A DNA stretch of 64,000 nucleotides from Bacteroidota bacterium (GTDB taxonomy: Bacteria > Bacteroidota > Bacteroidia > NS11-12g > UBA9320): NCBI GenBank assembly GCA_013359235.1, contig JABWCE010000005.1:1-64000 (forward strand), read 5' to 3'. Below the pieces are notes generated by a model. The model worked only from the letters and a program-made list of their open reading frames with translations, had not been told where the DNA came from and did no database searches. Below are positions 34,501-43,599 of this stretch, one piece after another (the stretch's first letter is position 1; every line of letters starts with the position of its first letter). The position numbers were made by a program, and so were the translations under genes.

Positions 34501-35269
34501 AATCAAATTTGTTGTTTGGTAAAGATGTCCATACTTTAACTGTATAATTGTTTCCGTCAACAAAATTGTATGTAGGAGTGAGGGTAACATTTACAGATTT
34601 TCCGTTTTGAGGAATTGAAGTAGTGTATTTATTTTGAGTTTGTAGAGTTCCATTTACCGACCAATTTATTTTTGCACTGTCAAGTGTATTGGTGCCGTAA
34701 TTATTATATGTTGCATAAATATCTGGGGCACACAATGGGGTTGAAATAAAAGAAATACCTGCATCGTTTGGTTTTGTTGGCATTTCAAATTTCAAAGTCA
34801 TTACTTGGTTTGGACCTCCACAAGTTGCAGTATTTACACCACCCCAGTTCAAATTGGTAATACATGGCCTTATTATATATCCCGGGTTTGGGCAATTACT
34901 TCCGCTGCATGATGCAGGCGGATCAATCCATATTTCGCCTGAATACCTATTGCAAATAGACCACACGTGTCCGCCGGTTGTAGCTGAAATATATGTGCTG
35001 TTACTTTTGATAGCTGCAACAAATGCGTTGACAATAGTTTTATCAGTACACGAAATTCCCGTAGCATCATAGGTGCCTGAAATGGTCATTTTTATATAAT
35101 TTCCACTTGATGAAAGTGAAGAAACAAATGCATTCCATGCAGCACATTGTGCTGTAGCCGTAGCCCCATTAGTGTATGTTTGAGAAAATGTTGCTGTTTG
35201 TGCTCTTGATGCAAAGTTTAATACAAACGAAAACAGCAAAAACAAGCAAATTTTTAAATTTACTTTCAT
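31571..35269 (-). CDS. Giant secreted PKD-domain protein with T9SS sorting domain (paralogue 1)
   Basis: 1232 residues; signal peptide ends at NFASRAQ. A unique N-terminal region (about 25-155) precedes a CARDB-like segment (NDAGISFISTPLCAP), an Ig-like segment (DSVVWYDTSSGGN), a region with SPHGASFIKGSLFQTT, and then at least five PKD domains from about residue 675, each recognisable by patterns such as RWNFGTGNPADTS, YLWNFGNGSTSS, YNWTFSDGSKST, YLWKFGDGTYS and YHWDFGEGGTS. The last 80 residues are a T9SS type A domain (LFPNPSSGNF, EGVYLVKLINN). Expected at the cell surface, perhaps as an adhesin. It lies 6 bases after its paralogue. Confidence 0.92.
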   Translation of the reverse strand: MKVNLKICLFLLFSFVLNFASRAQTATFSQTYTNGATATAQCAAWNAFVSSLSSSGNYIKMTISGTYDATGISCTDKTIVNAFVAAIKSNSTYISATTGGHVWSICNRYSGEIWIDPPASCSGSNCPNPGYIIRPCITNLNWGGVNTATCGGPNQVMTLKFEMPTKPNDAGISFISTPLCAPDIYATYNNYGTNTLDSAKINWSVNGTLQTQNKYTTSIPQNGKSVNVTLTPTYNFVDGNNYTVKVWTSLPNNKFDSVPANDTFTISFKYVGPALDPKVTDFVKCGPGQALLQAIPGNAADSVVWYDTSSGGNIIARGKNALSPPLTYGLNTFYAQASKIGTPKSLANSMTPSVGYGSTYSGGFANITPKIGVIIDSFCVVLTSNIQNATFNVYMRNGTYIGYNTTPSAWTKLVSNGVSRVRQVGSYYRAYIKIPETLLDKGVTYGFYITTTPVTTSSPWSLASVSGGITTTGTDLVVFQDRICYGGTEFATPNTNYPLTWETHYRPSNCPSNRVPLNITVKPSPHGASFIKGSLFQTTMPFTNGTKGNPDIVAKGDKLSYEITPPTGYNNSDYGTTWVMSNFTLRTPKGTIIPTTFYTPTSPTPTGSSNATVTFMPDGSLTDSTIIMTMQLKDLGPYYCDSTITRYIFVAPRPNVDFKFPQPLCDGDNVIFTNASTVSSGNLYSRWNFGTGNPADTSNNTDAVFTYPTHGVYLVKLITSTVPYGYKDSITQSVEITEIPKIGFKVYNACMGDSVSFVNSTTISKGTITYLWNFGNGSTSSKVSPKQKYANSGSYKVTLTASAKGCTRTLTKNAWTFARPKASFIFPPSLCDKTDIEFFNTSTISTGNMGYNWTFSDGSKSTLVNAVHSFANAGTKTVKLKAVSEFGCTDSTTKNITLMESPLADFKYGAACNQSKTQFSFTGMRPANPITTIFHWDFGSYGTTTVENPAILFSVIGKKIVTLTLTSNNGCSDKISKEINVKLQSKADFNTSDVCENEVVVFSNKSTVSSGSLNYLWKFGDGTYSNIHSPRHMYISPVSKTYNVTLVALVPGGCSDSVSKPVTVNTNPISDYNYTKSGRLVYFNALQSGNTTYHWDFGEGGTSETPTTQYHYINAFEYGKFNVCLTVTNASGCFTQTCKTLEITGDVKNITKSEGFKLFPNPSSGNFTLSVENPKNDITVSIYNLVGEKVKEQKLNPLEKNHYIELKAAEGVYLVKLINNNNTYIQKITLNK

Positions 35270-35275
35270 GTTTTT

Positions 35276-38200
35276 TTAATTATTTACATTAATTTTATGA
35301 GTGTAAGTACTGCCACCGTTGTTTATTTTTACATAATAAATACCTTGGCTTACATTCAAATTAATTTCATAGCTTGTTTTCAATTTATTTGTTTCTATAT
35401 TTTTTATTTCATTTCCTAAAATGTCATAAACTATAATTGACAAACCATCTTTAGGATTTTCAATTGTTATTGTAAAATTTCCATTGTTTGGATTTGGAGA
35501 AATATAAGTTCTGCTGTTTTTGTTTATTTTGCTAACAGAACCATTTATAGAAATCATTTGACAAGTTTGGTCAAAACAATCTGCTGAATTTTTAACTGTA
35601 AGACATGCAAGATATTTTCCTGATGGGTAATTCAAATAATGATACTGTGCACTTTGTGTTTCTGAAGAACCTCCGTCGCCAAAATCCCAGTGATATGAAG
35701 TACCACCTGCTAGATTTGCTTTAAAGTAAACCAATCTTCCACTCATATTATATGTAAATGAAGCATCGGGATTGGTATTTACCGATACTGATTTTGTTAT
35801 AGAATCAGAACAACCACCCGGAACTATAGCAGTGAGTGTTACATTGTAGGTTTTTGAAACTAAATCGGTATAAACATGTCTTGGTGATTGAATATTTGAA
35901 GTTTTGCCATCACCAAATTTCCAGTTATAAAGTAAATTTCCTGAAGAAACTGTTGAGTTATTTGTGAAAACAGCATATTGCCCTTGGCAAACGTCAGCAG
36001 TTGTAAAATCGGCTTTTGATTGAAGTTTTACATCAATTTCTTTTGTTATAACGTCAGAACATCCATTATTAGAATTTAATGTAAGAGTTATTATTTTTTT
36101 ACCAATTACACTAAAAGTTTTAGCAGGATTTTCAATTGTTGTTGTACCAAATCCCCCGAAATCCCAATTGAATACGGTAATTACAGGTGATGCAGGCTTT
36201 GTACCTGTAAATGTAAATTGTGTATTGCTTTGGTTACAAACCGGGCCGAAAGTAAAATTGGCAAATGGCGATTCGTTTAATGAAATGGTTTGAACGGATG
36301 AATCGGCACATCCAAATTCAGAAACAGCTTTTAATTTTACTGTTTTGTTTCCCGAATTTGAAAATTGATGAACTGCATTTGTTAATGTTGATTTTCCGCC
36401 ATCGCTGAAAGACCAATTGTATCCCATATTTCCTGATGCAATTGTTGACAAATTCTTAAATTGTAATTCGGTTTTATCGCAAAGTGTTGTTGGCAAAGAA
36501 AACTTTGCAACAGGACGAGCAAATTCCCAAGCATTTTTTGAAAGTACTTGACTGCAACCATTTGATGTAGCTGTAAGTGTTACTTTGTAACTGCCAGAGC
36601 TTGCGTATTTTTGTTTAGGATTTACTTTTACACTTGAATTTCCGTTTCCTAAATCCCAGTGATATGTAATTTTTCCTTTACTAATAGTTGTAGAATTTAC
36701 AAAACTTACGCTATCGCCCATACAAGCATTATATACTTTAAAACCAATTTTAGGAATTTCGGTAACTTCTATTGATAATGTTATACTGTCTTTGTAATAG
36801 TAAGGAACTGTTGAAGTAATTAATTTTACAAGATAAACGCCATGTGTAGGATATGTAAATACGGCATCGGTATTGTTTGAAGTATCAGCCGAGTTTCCTG
36901 TACCAAAATTCCATTTGCTAAGCAAATTACCCGATGAAACTTTCGATGTATTTGTGAAAATTACATTATCTCCGTCACAAACAGGCTGTGGAAATTTAAA
37001 ATCTGTTTGAGGACGTGGAGCTACAAAAATATATCTTGTAATTGTTGAGTCACAATAATATGGTCCTAAATCATTCATTTGTATTGTCATTATTATTGTT
37101 GAATCTGTAAGTGAAGCATCGGGCATAAAAGTAATCAAAGCATTTGAACTACCCGTAGGCGAAGGTGCAGAAGGCGTATAAAAAGTTGAAGGTATTATTG
37201 TCCCTTTGGGAGTTTTAAGTGTTACATTGCTCATTATCCATGTTGTACCGTAATCTGTATTGTTATACCCTGTTGGTGGTGTTATTTCATAGCTTAATTT
37301 ATCACCTTTGGCAACAATATCTGGATTACCTTTTGTTCCATTTGTGTAAGGCATTGTAGTTTGAAACAATGAGCCTTTGATAAATGAAGCACCGTGTGGG
37401 CTTGGTTTAACTGTAACTACGCAAGGTACACGACTGCTGGGGCATGAAAATTTTCTGTAATGTACTTCTAACCCAATATAGTAAGTTCCATAGCTTGAAA
37501 ATGGTGAGGCACCATATAAAACTCTGTTTGATGAAACTGTCATTTCGTTATCAGCAATATTAAATGAACCTGAAGTCATATAACATGAATTTGAAACTCC
37601 GGTTGTTGTTACATAAAAGCCATAAGTATTCCCTTTTAGAACCGAAGTTTGTGGAATAGGAACGTAAGCTATATTTTTAGAACCAACATTTAAAACTCTT
37701 GCTGTAACATTGTTGGCAATTAATGTCCATGCTCCTGAATTTGTTTCATATCCCGAGTAAGAACCTGATTTCATATACACATTAAATGTTTGCCCTACGT
37801 TTAAATTAACCAAATGAACAGAAAAACTATCAATTACTACATCGTTTTTGGGGACAACATCAAACATACCACCTGTGTAATTTGAAGCTGAGTAATATGA
37901 ATTGCCCGACATTCCGTTTGATAATTTTTGAGGAGTTGATATTTTAAAAGCTTGTGCATAATAGGTATTAGAACCTAATACTAATGGAGGAGAGAGTGCA
38001 TTTTTGCCGTAGGCTATTATATTGCCAGCAGTTGCCGCATCAAACCATACAACCGAGTCGGTATTATAAACTGTTTTTGCAGAAAGTGGTGCTCTGCCAG
38101 GTCCGCATTTTATTACATCGCTTACCGTAGGTGTACCTGCCGGTCCCATGAACTGGAAATAAATTTGAGATGTGTCGTTTTTATTTACGGTGTCTTGTTT

Positions 38201-39097
38201 ATTATTTGGTAATGAAGTCCAAGCTTTTACTGTGTAATAATCACCATCAACAAAATTAAAATCAGGAGTAAATGTTATATTTACATTTTGTGCTGATGCT
38301 AATGGTTTGGTATAATTAATTTGCTTTTGAAGACTTCCGTTTACAGACCAGTTAATTTTAACACTGTCAATAGCATTTATTCCGCTATTGCTGTAAACTC
38401 CGGTTAAAGTAGGTGCACATAAAGGTGTAACTAATGATGTTATACCTGCATCATTGCTGCCTTTCATCAAATCAAAACCAAAATCTACCAAACCTGTACC
38501 ATAACTAGTACCATTTGGTGCAGAAGCATAAGTGCCCCAAATTCTGCCGGCAGATGAAGATTGAGCCACATAATTACCACCAACTGATGAAGAAACTTTT
38601 AATTCAAAAATTAATGATTTTGAAGCGTCATAGCTGAATGGCGTTTGTAAAGTTATTCCATACCATGAATTTGTAGTTGCACCGGTCATTTGATAAGTTG
38701 CTCTGTAAAAACAAGTAGTTAAACCTGTAATCCATGTAGAGGAAGTAAATGCTGTCATTGTTCCTACATTTTGAGATAATGAAACTGTGTAATCTGTATT
38801 TGTATTTGTACCATTGGCTGATGAACCAAGTCTAAAATATATTCTTGTAATTGTTCCATTGCCGCTTGCTGTACCTGTAGTACCGCCAGTTTTAAATAAG
38901 TTTGGACCATAAACCCATTGTACCCTATTTGTAGCACCTCCTAATGGAAAAGTATTTGAACTCGTTGAATTATTAGCATTATAATATTTTGGCGAAGTTT
39001 GTGAATAACCAAAAATTGTAGCTAATAAACAAATTACCAAATTTAATAATTTGCCTGATTTAAAAAATTTATTTGAGTTGTGATTTTCTTTTTTCAT
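35276..39097 (-). CDS. Giant secreted PKD-domain protein with T9SS sorting domain (paralogue 2)
   Basis: 1273 residues. The signal peptide (LLNLVICLLATIFGYSQ) lies after a polar N-terminus. Residues about 20-205 are unlike paralogue 1 (ITRIYFRLGSSANGT, WYGITLQTPFSYDAS, a jelly-roll-like pattern). From NDAGITSLVTPLCAP onward it follows paralogue 1 domain for domain: CARDB-like, Ig-like, SPHGASF region, five or more PKD domains (KWNFGTGNSADTS, YHWDLGNGNSS, YNWSFSDGGKS, YNWKFGDGKTS, YHWDFGDGGSS) and a T9SS domain (ISPNPNNGNF, QGIYYVKINN). Likely a tandem duplication with exchanged N-terminal modules; co-transcribed with paralogue 1. Confidence 0.92.
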   Translation of the reverse strand: MKKENHNSNKFFKSGKLLNLVICLLATIFGYSQTSPKYYNANNSTSSNTFPLGGATNRVQWVYGPNLFKTGGTTGTASGNGTITRIYFRLGSSANGTNTNTDYTVSLSQNVGTMTAFTSSTWITGLTTCFYRATYQMTGATTNSWYGITLQTPFSYDASKSLIFELKVSSSVGGNYVAQSSSAGRIWGTYASAPNGTSYGTGLVDFGFDLMKGSNDAGITSLVTPLCAPTLTGVYSNSGINAIDSVKINWSVNGSLQKQINYTKPLASAQNVNITFTPDFNFVDGDYYTVKAWTSLPNNKQDTVNKNDTSQIYFQFMGPAGTPTVSDVIKCGPGRAPLSAKTVYNTDSVVWFDAATAGNIIAYGKNALSPPLVLGSNTYYAQAFKISTPQKLSNGMSGNSYYSASNYTGGMFDVVPKNDVVIDSFSVHLVNLNVGQTFNVYMKSGSYSGYETNSGAWTLIANNVTARVLNVGSKNIAYVPIPQTSVLKGNTYGFYVTTTGVSNSCYMTSGSFNIADNEMTVSSNRVLYGASPFSSYGTYYIGLEVHYRKFSCPSSRVPCVVTVKPSPHGASFIKGSLFQTTMPYTNGTKGNPDIVAKGDKLSYEITPPTGYNNTDYGTTWIMSNVTLKTPKGTIIPSTFYTPSAPSPTGSSNALITFMPDASLTDSTIIMTIQMNDLGPYYCDSTITRYIFVAPRPQTDFKFPQPVCDGDNVIFTNTSKVSSGNLLSKWNFGTGNSADTSNNTDAVFTYPTHGVYLVKLITSTVPYYYKDSITLSIEVTEIPKIGFKVYNACMGDSVSFVNSTTISKGKITYHWDLGNGNSSVKVNPKQKYASSGSYKVTLTATSNGCSQVLSKNAWEFARPVAKFSLPTTLCDKTELQFKNLSTIASGNMGYNWSFSDGGKSTLTNAVHQFSNSGNKTVKLKAVSEFGCADSSVQTISLNESPFANFTFGPVCNQSNTQFTFTGTKPASPVITVFNWDFGGFGTTTIENPAKTFSVIGKKIITLTLNSNNGCSDVITKEIDVKLQSKADFTTADVCQGQYAVFTNNSTVSSGNLLYNWKFGDGKTSNIQSPRHVYTDLVSKTYNVTLTAIVPGGCSDSITKSVSVNTNPDASFTYNMSGRLVYFKANLAGGTSYHWDFGDGGSSETQSAQYHYLNYPSGKYLACLTVKNSADCFDQTCQMISINGSVSKINKNSRTYISPNPNNGNFTITIENPKDGLSIIVYDILGNEIKNIETNKLKTSYEINLNVSQGIYYVKINNGGSTYTHKINVNN

Positions 39098-39134
39098 GAT
39101 TTTTTTTTGATTTAAAATATTTAATTTTTATTAA

Positions 39135-39163
39135 AAGGGAGCAGGGATAAGCCATACTCCCTT
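39135..39163 (-). terminator. Probable terminator after the GEVED/Ig-like protein gene
   Basis: A 7-bp stem AAGGGAG/CTCCCTT with a 15-base loop, followed on the minus strand by TTTTAAT. It lies 17 bases after the stop codon at 39180. The long loop makes it only moderately convincing. Confidence 0.5.
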
Positions 39164-39179
39164 ACTTTTAAAATTTACT

Positions 39180-42100
39180 TTATTTATTTAATAATATCTG
39201 ACGATTAACTTGTTTGCCCGATACAATAGTTCTTACATTGTACAAACCATTTGAAAAATTACTCAAATCAATACTTTTAGTGCCGTTTTGAGCAATGATA
39301 TTACTTTCATTATAAACTAAAGCCCCTGAAGAATTATAAATTTCTATACTTATATTTTCAGGTGTAGAAAAACTAAAGTCAATATTTAAAATTCCGTGTG
39401 ATGGGTTTGGATAAATGTTTAATGAAATATTTTTATTTATTTCAGAAATACCAGAAGTAATTGTTGGGTAATTTCTATTTACATTTATTATTCTGTTGAA
39501 AGGCAAACTCACATTGCCACTGGGGTCTGTTACATTATATGTGGCTACGTACAATCCTTCAACAAATGTGTTTAAATTGGTGTAAAGTAATTTCAATTTT
39601 GGGCGGAGTTCGTTTGGAGAGTAATAATTATCTGTAATGGTAATACCTTCTGTTGGGTCAAATTTTGACCATAACCCTACATTTATAGGATACCCATTCA
39701 AAACAGGAGCTTCATTATCTACTACTCTAATAAATCTTTTTCTTACGGTTATATTTCCACTTCCATCTGTAGCTGTAAACTCATCATAATACAATCCGAG
39801 TTTGTAGAAAATTACATTACTTGTCATGGTAATTGAAACTTGTGTTACATCGTAAAAATTATCGAAAACACTTGCTTGTACAGGTGTGTAAATTTTGTTT
39901 ACGGGATGTATTACTGTGTCTAATGTATTTAATACAATTGTTGGTTTTATATAATCTTCAACATTGTAATGATATGTTTTTGGGTCGGCTTTATTACCTG
40001 AGCCGTCAGTAGCATTATAGGTTATTGTATATACACCTTTAAATCTTGTATCAACATAACCAAGTTCGCCTGAAGTAACTATTAGATTTGGGTTGTCGTA
40101 ATTATCTGTAACTTTTGTGCGGTCAATAAAAAATGACATAATCTGTACTTTTATTTCGTTGTTTACATCGGCATCTGTATTTAAAATAAATGGTTTTTCT
40201 GAATCTTTTACAATTATAACTCTGTTTTTAGTAGTTTGATTACCTGATTCATCTCTAACAAGATATGTCAAAATATAAGTTCCGATAACATTAGTATTTA
40301 CCGAACCGTATATTACGATTGAGTTTGTAAGATTACCATCTTTATTGTCAAATGCTGTTGCTCCATCTTCAACGTAGTTTCCAAAAACTTCAATTTTTAC
40401 TGTATCGCTTCCGTTTAAAGATAATGTTGGTGGTAATTTGTCTTTTACAACATATACAACTCTTGTAACTGGTAAAGCATCATTTCCGCCAGCATCTTCT
40501 ACATTATATGTTACATAATAAATACCTGTAAATGCCATATCAAGGTCAGAAGTAATTTGAATATTTGAACTTATATCGCCTTCGGTATCATCTATTGCTT
40601 TTGCGCCATATTCGTTATAGGTAGTTCCCACTTCTAAAAAAAGAGTATCTTCATTATTTAATGTAAGAATTGGTGGTTTTTTATCATTTACAAGCAACAA
40701 AGAGTAATCTTCAAATTCGCCAAGACGGTTTGCGTTGTTTACTCCGCTTGAAGCTCCGCATGGCAAATTTGGATCGGTTGAATAACTTGTTCCTATTCTC
40801 ATTCTAGTTCTGCCTTCGAATGCATTTTTTATTGAAGGAACTTTGAAAGTTGTTGAGTAGTATATTGTATAGGCCGTGGCTTCATAAGCTATTAATTCAC
40901 CGGCATCGTCAAAATCACCGTCAATATTCCAATCAATCCATACTTTTCTGCTCATAGGATTTATATTGGTAGATCTTGTTGTGCTAAATTTATATGTAGC
41001 TCCAAATGTTAATGTAGCTTCGGGTACTAATTTGGTATAGTCGTCATATCCTTGTTGATTGTTAAATGATGAATTATTTAATAAAATAATTGCATTATAA
41101 TCTTCAATTGTAACATTATTTATAGCTATATCTGTAGATGATGATATTCCGAGTAATGGTGTGCAATGTTCTACTACAATTACATAATCTGATTTTATAA
41201 CTGTATTTGAAGTTGAACTTGAATCAAGAGTATTCCATCCTTTCATAGAAACAGTGTATTTGCCTTTGGCATTAAATGTTACTTGTACTATTGGGTCGTT
41301 TTCTGTGGTGCCATTTACAAATGATACTGTTGAAGGGAAGAAACTCCATTTGAATTTATCAGCTTTTATTGCTTTTCCATTTATTGCTGACTTTGCATTT
41401 AATGTTACAATTTCTCCGGTTGATGGGCGACGATTATCTGCATCAAAATCAAGTTCAGCTTTTGTGTGAGGTGTAACTACTACTATTTTTTTAGTGTAGC
41501 TGCTATAACCCATGCATGTTGTGGCTTCTAATGTAACATCGTAATTATTATCTGTTAAAATAGAATAAACCATATCTTTATCATAACTTACTTCTCCAAA
41601 ACCTGGTTCAATAGACCATACCCAGCTTGTATTTCCTAAAGTATTTAAAGAAGTATTCTGAAAAGTATATGAAACCGGGTTGTATAATGTATCAGGTATT
41701 ACAAAGTCTGCAACAGGTGCAACAGTTGGACCTCTGTCGGTAGTCCATTTAGCTATAAAGCCTGAATCTGTTCCACTGCTGTTCGAAGAAAAATATAAAT
41801 ACATTGCTCCACTTGTAGCGATAAGTGGAGCAGTAGGAACAACTGTATTGCTAAATCCGCTACCTGGATGAAGAGGTTTTCCTAATGTATTTACTCCATC
41901 ATATATTTTAAGATAATCTCCGTTTGCAACTTTAAACTGACTAAATGTAAGTGTTATAGTTTTTGCACCACAAGGTATTATAGTTGCATAATCTACTCTG
42001 TTATTCGAATAATTGCCTGTTCGGCCTCCGTCATCAATTATATTTCCGGTTTGTTCGTATATAGGTTGTACAGTACCTGCTCCCAAATTGTTGTCTTTGG

Positions 42101-43328
42101 GTGGTGTTACTCTTAAGTAATTAGGCTTACATAAAATATTTGAAGGACCAAGGCTGTTTGAATTTTGCAAACAAACCGTATAATTTCCGGTTGTATTAAA
42201 GAAAACTGAAGGATTGGCATTGGTAAATGGGTCATTTCCTACAAGATTTGAATTGAATGTTTCTACATCCATTCGGGTTGCTGCCGAATCATTAGGGTCG
42301 TACATAAACCAACTCCAATAAGTAGGTCCGTTTGTTGATAAATCTATGAAATTTGCAGTTCCGTATCTTTCTATTTCGTTTTCTTTAACTGCAAAATCTA
42401 CAATTGGCTTTGATGTAGGATTTACAACATTTATACATTTTAATACTGAATCTTTTCCAAGACAATTTGTACTTTTCAATCTTACACATTGTGTACCTAC
42501 TGTGTTAAAAATATGAACTGCATTAGTTGTTTTATATTCTATACTTCCATCATCATTTATATCCCAATCGTGTGAAATATAACCTGTTTGATTAGCATTT
42601 GTCATTTTTACAGGTGTACCTACAAAGGTAGAATTAGGCATATAAAAACCTGCCGAAAGACTTGTGGGATTTGCCAATGTTATTGTATGATCTTCAATCT
42701 CTCCGTAATAATATGTAGGTGATCCGCTTGTTCCAGTTGGGCAACTTGATGACGAATTTAATACATAACTATATGACGAAATAATTCTCATTCTTGATGT
42801 GCCGGTTGAAATCCCACAGGGTACTGTAAAGGTATTATATGCTAAATTTCCTCCCACACCGCTTGCATTGCCGGTTGTTGCATTTGTCCATCCTGTTGAC
42901 ATGTATTCACTCGAAGAAAATGTACCATCTCTGTTTAAATCTATCCACATAAAAAACATTACAGAATATGTATTATAATATGTAGTACCACTCTGATAAC
43001 TTGTGCTTAAACCAATTGTGTATTTAGAGCCGCTTGATAATGTAAATGCCGATTTGATTGAAACATGAGAATAGCCATTGGGCGACACATTAACAGTGGA
43101 GTGATTGGCTTCGTTACATCCATCAGCAGGTTTATCAAATATTGTATTACTTGAAATATCTTTTATCTGTACCCTTTCTATTGCCCAATACCTAACAGTG
43201 TTGTAGCTGCAACCATAATAAGAATAAGGTGTACAATAAGATTGAGCATTACTTTTAAAATTGCCAAATACTATGAATAAAAGTAAAAAAGCAATGTAGA
43301 TTGATTTTTGTGTAAATTTCTTTTTCAT
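39180..43328 (-). CDS. Giant secreted protein with GEVED, PKD, CUB-like and Ig-like domains and T9SS sorting domain
   Basis: 1382 residues with a signal peptide (FLLLFIVFGNFKSNAQS). Two GEVED domains are marked by YYYGEIEDHTITL (about residue 210) and RLGEFEDYSLLL (about 880). Between them lie PKD units (ISHDWDINDDGSIEY, WSWFMYDPND) and a CUB-like domain (LTFSQFKVANGDYLKIYDG). After the second GEVED come about five Ig-like repeats of the DUF5011/HYR kind, for example PPILTLNNEDTLFLEVGTTY and PPTLSLNGSDTVKIEVFGNY, each with a GTYxLTYxVxDxSGN-like strand. The T9SS type A domain (IYPNPSHGILNID) closes it. Likely a long surface adhesin; it has its own candidate promoter and terminator. Confidence 0.9.
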   Translation of the reverse strand: MKKKFTQKSIYIAFLLLFIVFGNFKSNAQSYCTPYSYYGCSYNTVRYWAIERVQIKDISSNTIFDKPADGCNEANHSTVNVSPNGYSHVSIKSAFTLSSGSKYTIGLSTSYQSGTTYYNTYSVMFFMWIDLNRDGTFSSSEYMSTGWTNATTGNASGVGGNLAYNTFTVPCGISTGTSRMRIISSYSYVLNSSSSCPTGTSGSPTYYYGEIEDHTITLANPTSLSAGFYMPNSTFVGTPVKMTNANQTGYISHDWDINDDGSIEYKTTNAVHIFNTVGTQCVRLKSTNCLGKDSVLKCINVVNPTSKPIVDFAVKENEIERYGTANFIDLSTNGPTYWSWFMYDPNDSAATRMDVETFNSNLVGNDPFTNANPSVFFNTTGNYTVCLQNSNSLGPSNILCKPNYLRVTPPKDNNLGAGTVQPIYEQTGNIIDDGGRTGNYSNNRVDYATIIPCGAKTITLTFSQFKVANGDYLKIYDGVNTLGKPLHPGSGFSNTVVPTAPLIATSGAMYLYFSSNSSGTDSGFIAKWTTDRGPTVAPVADFVIPDTLYNPVSYTFQNTSLNTLGNTSWVWSIEPGFGEVSYDKDMVYSILTDNNYDVTLEATTCMGYSSYTKKIVVVTPHTKAELDFDADNRRPSTGEIVTLNAKSAINGKAIKADKFKWSFFPSTVSFVNGTTENDPIVQVTFNAKGKYTVSMKGWNTLDSSSTSNTVIKSDYVIVVEHCTPLLGISSSTDIAINNVTIEDYNAIILLNNSSFNNQQGYDDYTKLVPEATLTFGATYKFSTTRSTNINPMSRKVWIDWNIDGDFDDAGELIAYEATAYTIYYSTTFKVPSIKNAFEGRTRMRIGTSYSTDPNLPCGASSGVNNANRLGEFEDYSLLLVNDKKPPILTLNNEDTLFLEVGTTYNEYGAKAIDDTEGDISSNIQITSDLDMAFTGIYYVTYNVEDAGGNDALPVTRVVYVVKDKLPPTLSLNGSDTVKIEVFGNYVEDGATAFDNKDGNLTNSIVIYGSVNTNVIGTYILTYLVRDESGNQTTKNRVIIVKDSEKPFILNTDADVNNEIKVQIMSFFIDRTKVTDNYDNPNLIVTSGELGYVDTRFKGVYTITYNATDGSGNKADPKTYHYNVEDYIKPTIVLNTLDTVIHPVNKIYTPVQASVFDNFYDVTQVSITMTSNVIFYKLGLYYDEFTATDGSGNITVRKRFIRVVDNEAPVLNGYPINVGLWSKFDPTEGITITDNYYSPNELRPKLKLLYTNLNTFVEGLYVATYNVTDPSGNVSLPFNRIINVNRNYPTITSGISEINKNISLNIYPNPSHGILNIDFSFSTPENISIEIYNSSGALVYNESNIIAQNGTKSIDLSNFSNGLYNVRTIVSGKQVNRQILLNK

Positions 43329-43345
43329 TTTAATAATTTTTAATT

Positions 43346-43353
43346 CAAACTTA
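43346..43353 (-). promoter_or_regulatory. Candidate -7 box for the GEVED/Ig-like protein gene (TAAGTTTG)
   Basis: Minus-strand TAAGTTTG fits TAnnTTTG and ends 18 bases before the ATG at 43328. The -33 region is a T-tract with no clear TTG. Confidence 0.35.
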
Positions 43354-43432
43354 AATTTTAATTTGAAAAAAAAATTCGTTTTTGAAAATATTACATTAAT
43401 TTTACTTTTCTGGTAAGTGTTTAATTATTAAT

Positions 43433-43466
43433 AAAAAAAATCCCGAAATTGAATGGTTCCGGGATC
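43433..43466 (-). terminator. Terminator-like hairpin after tRNA-Ser
   Basis: On the minus strand ATCCCG and CGGGAT form a 6-bp stem around a roughly 13-base loop, followed by eight T. It lies 19 bases past the tRNA 3' end. Confidence 0.6.
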
Positions 43467-43484
43467 GAAATTTTTAGTGTTTTG

Positions 43485-43569
43485 CGGAGAAAGAGGGATT
43501 CGAACCCCCGGACCTGTTACAGTCAACAGTTTTCAAGACTGCCGCATTCGACCGCTCTGCCATTTCTCC
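43485..43569 (-). tRNA. tRNA-Ser(UGA)
   Basis: 85 bases. Acceptor stem GGAGAAA/TTTCTCC, discriminator G, anticodon arm GCAGT-CTTGAAA-ACTGT giving anticodon TGA, a long class II variable arm (GTTGACTGTAACAG region) and T-arm CGGGGGTTCGAATCCC-like sequence. The CCA end is not encoded. It reads UCA codons. Confidence 0.96.
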
Positions 43570-43599
43570 GCTGCAAAAGTAATATTTACTTATTTCTTT

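Noticed and set aside
31571-43328. Possible CRISPR or tandem DNA repeats in the adhesin genes
   Set aside because: The periodicity is at protein level (PKD and Ig-like domains of 75-90 residues) with diverged DNA; no short direct repeats with uniform spacers.
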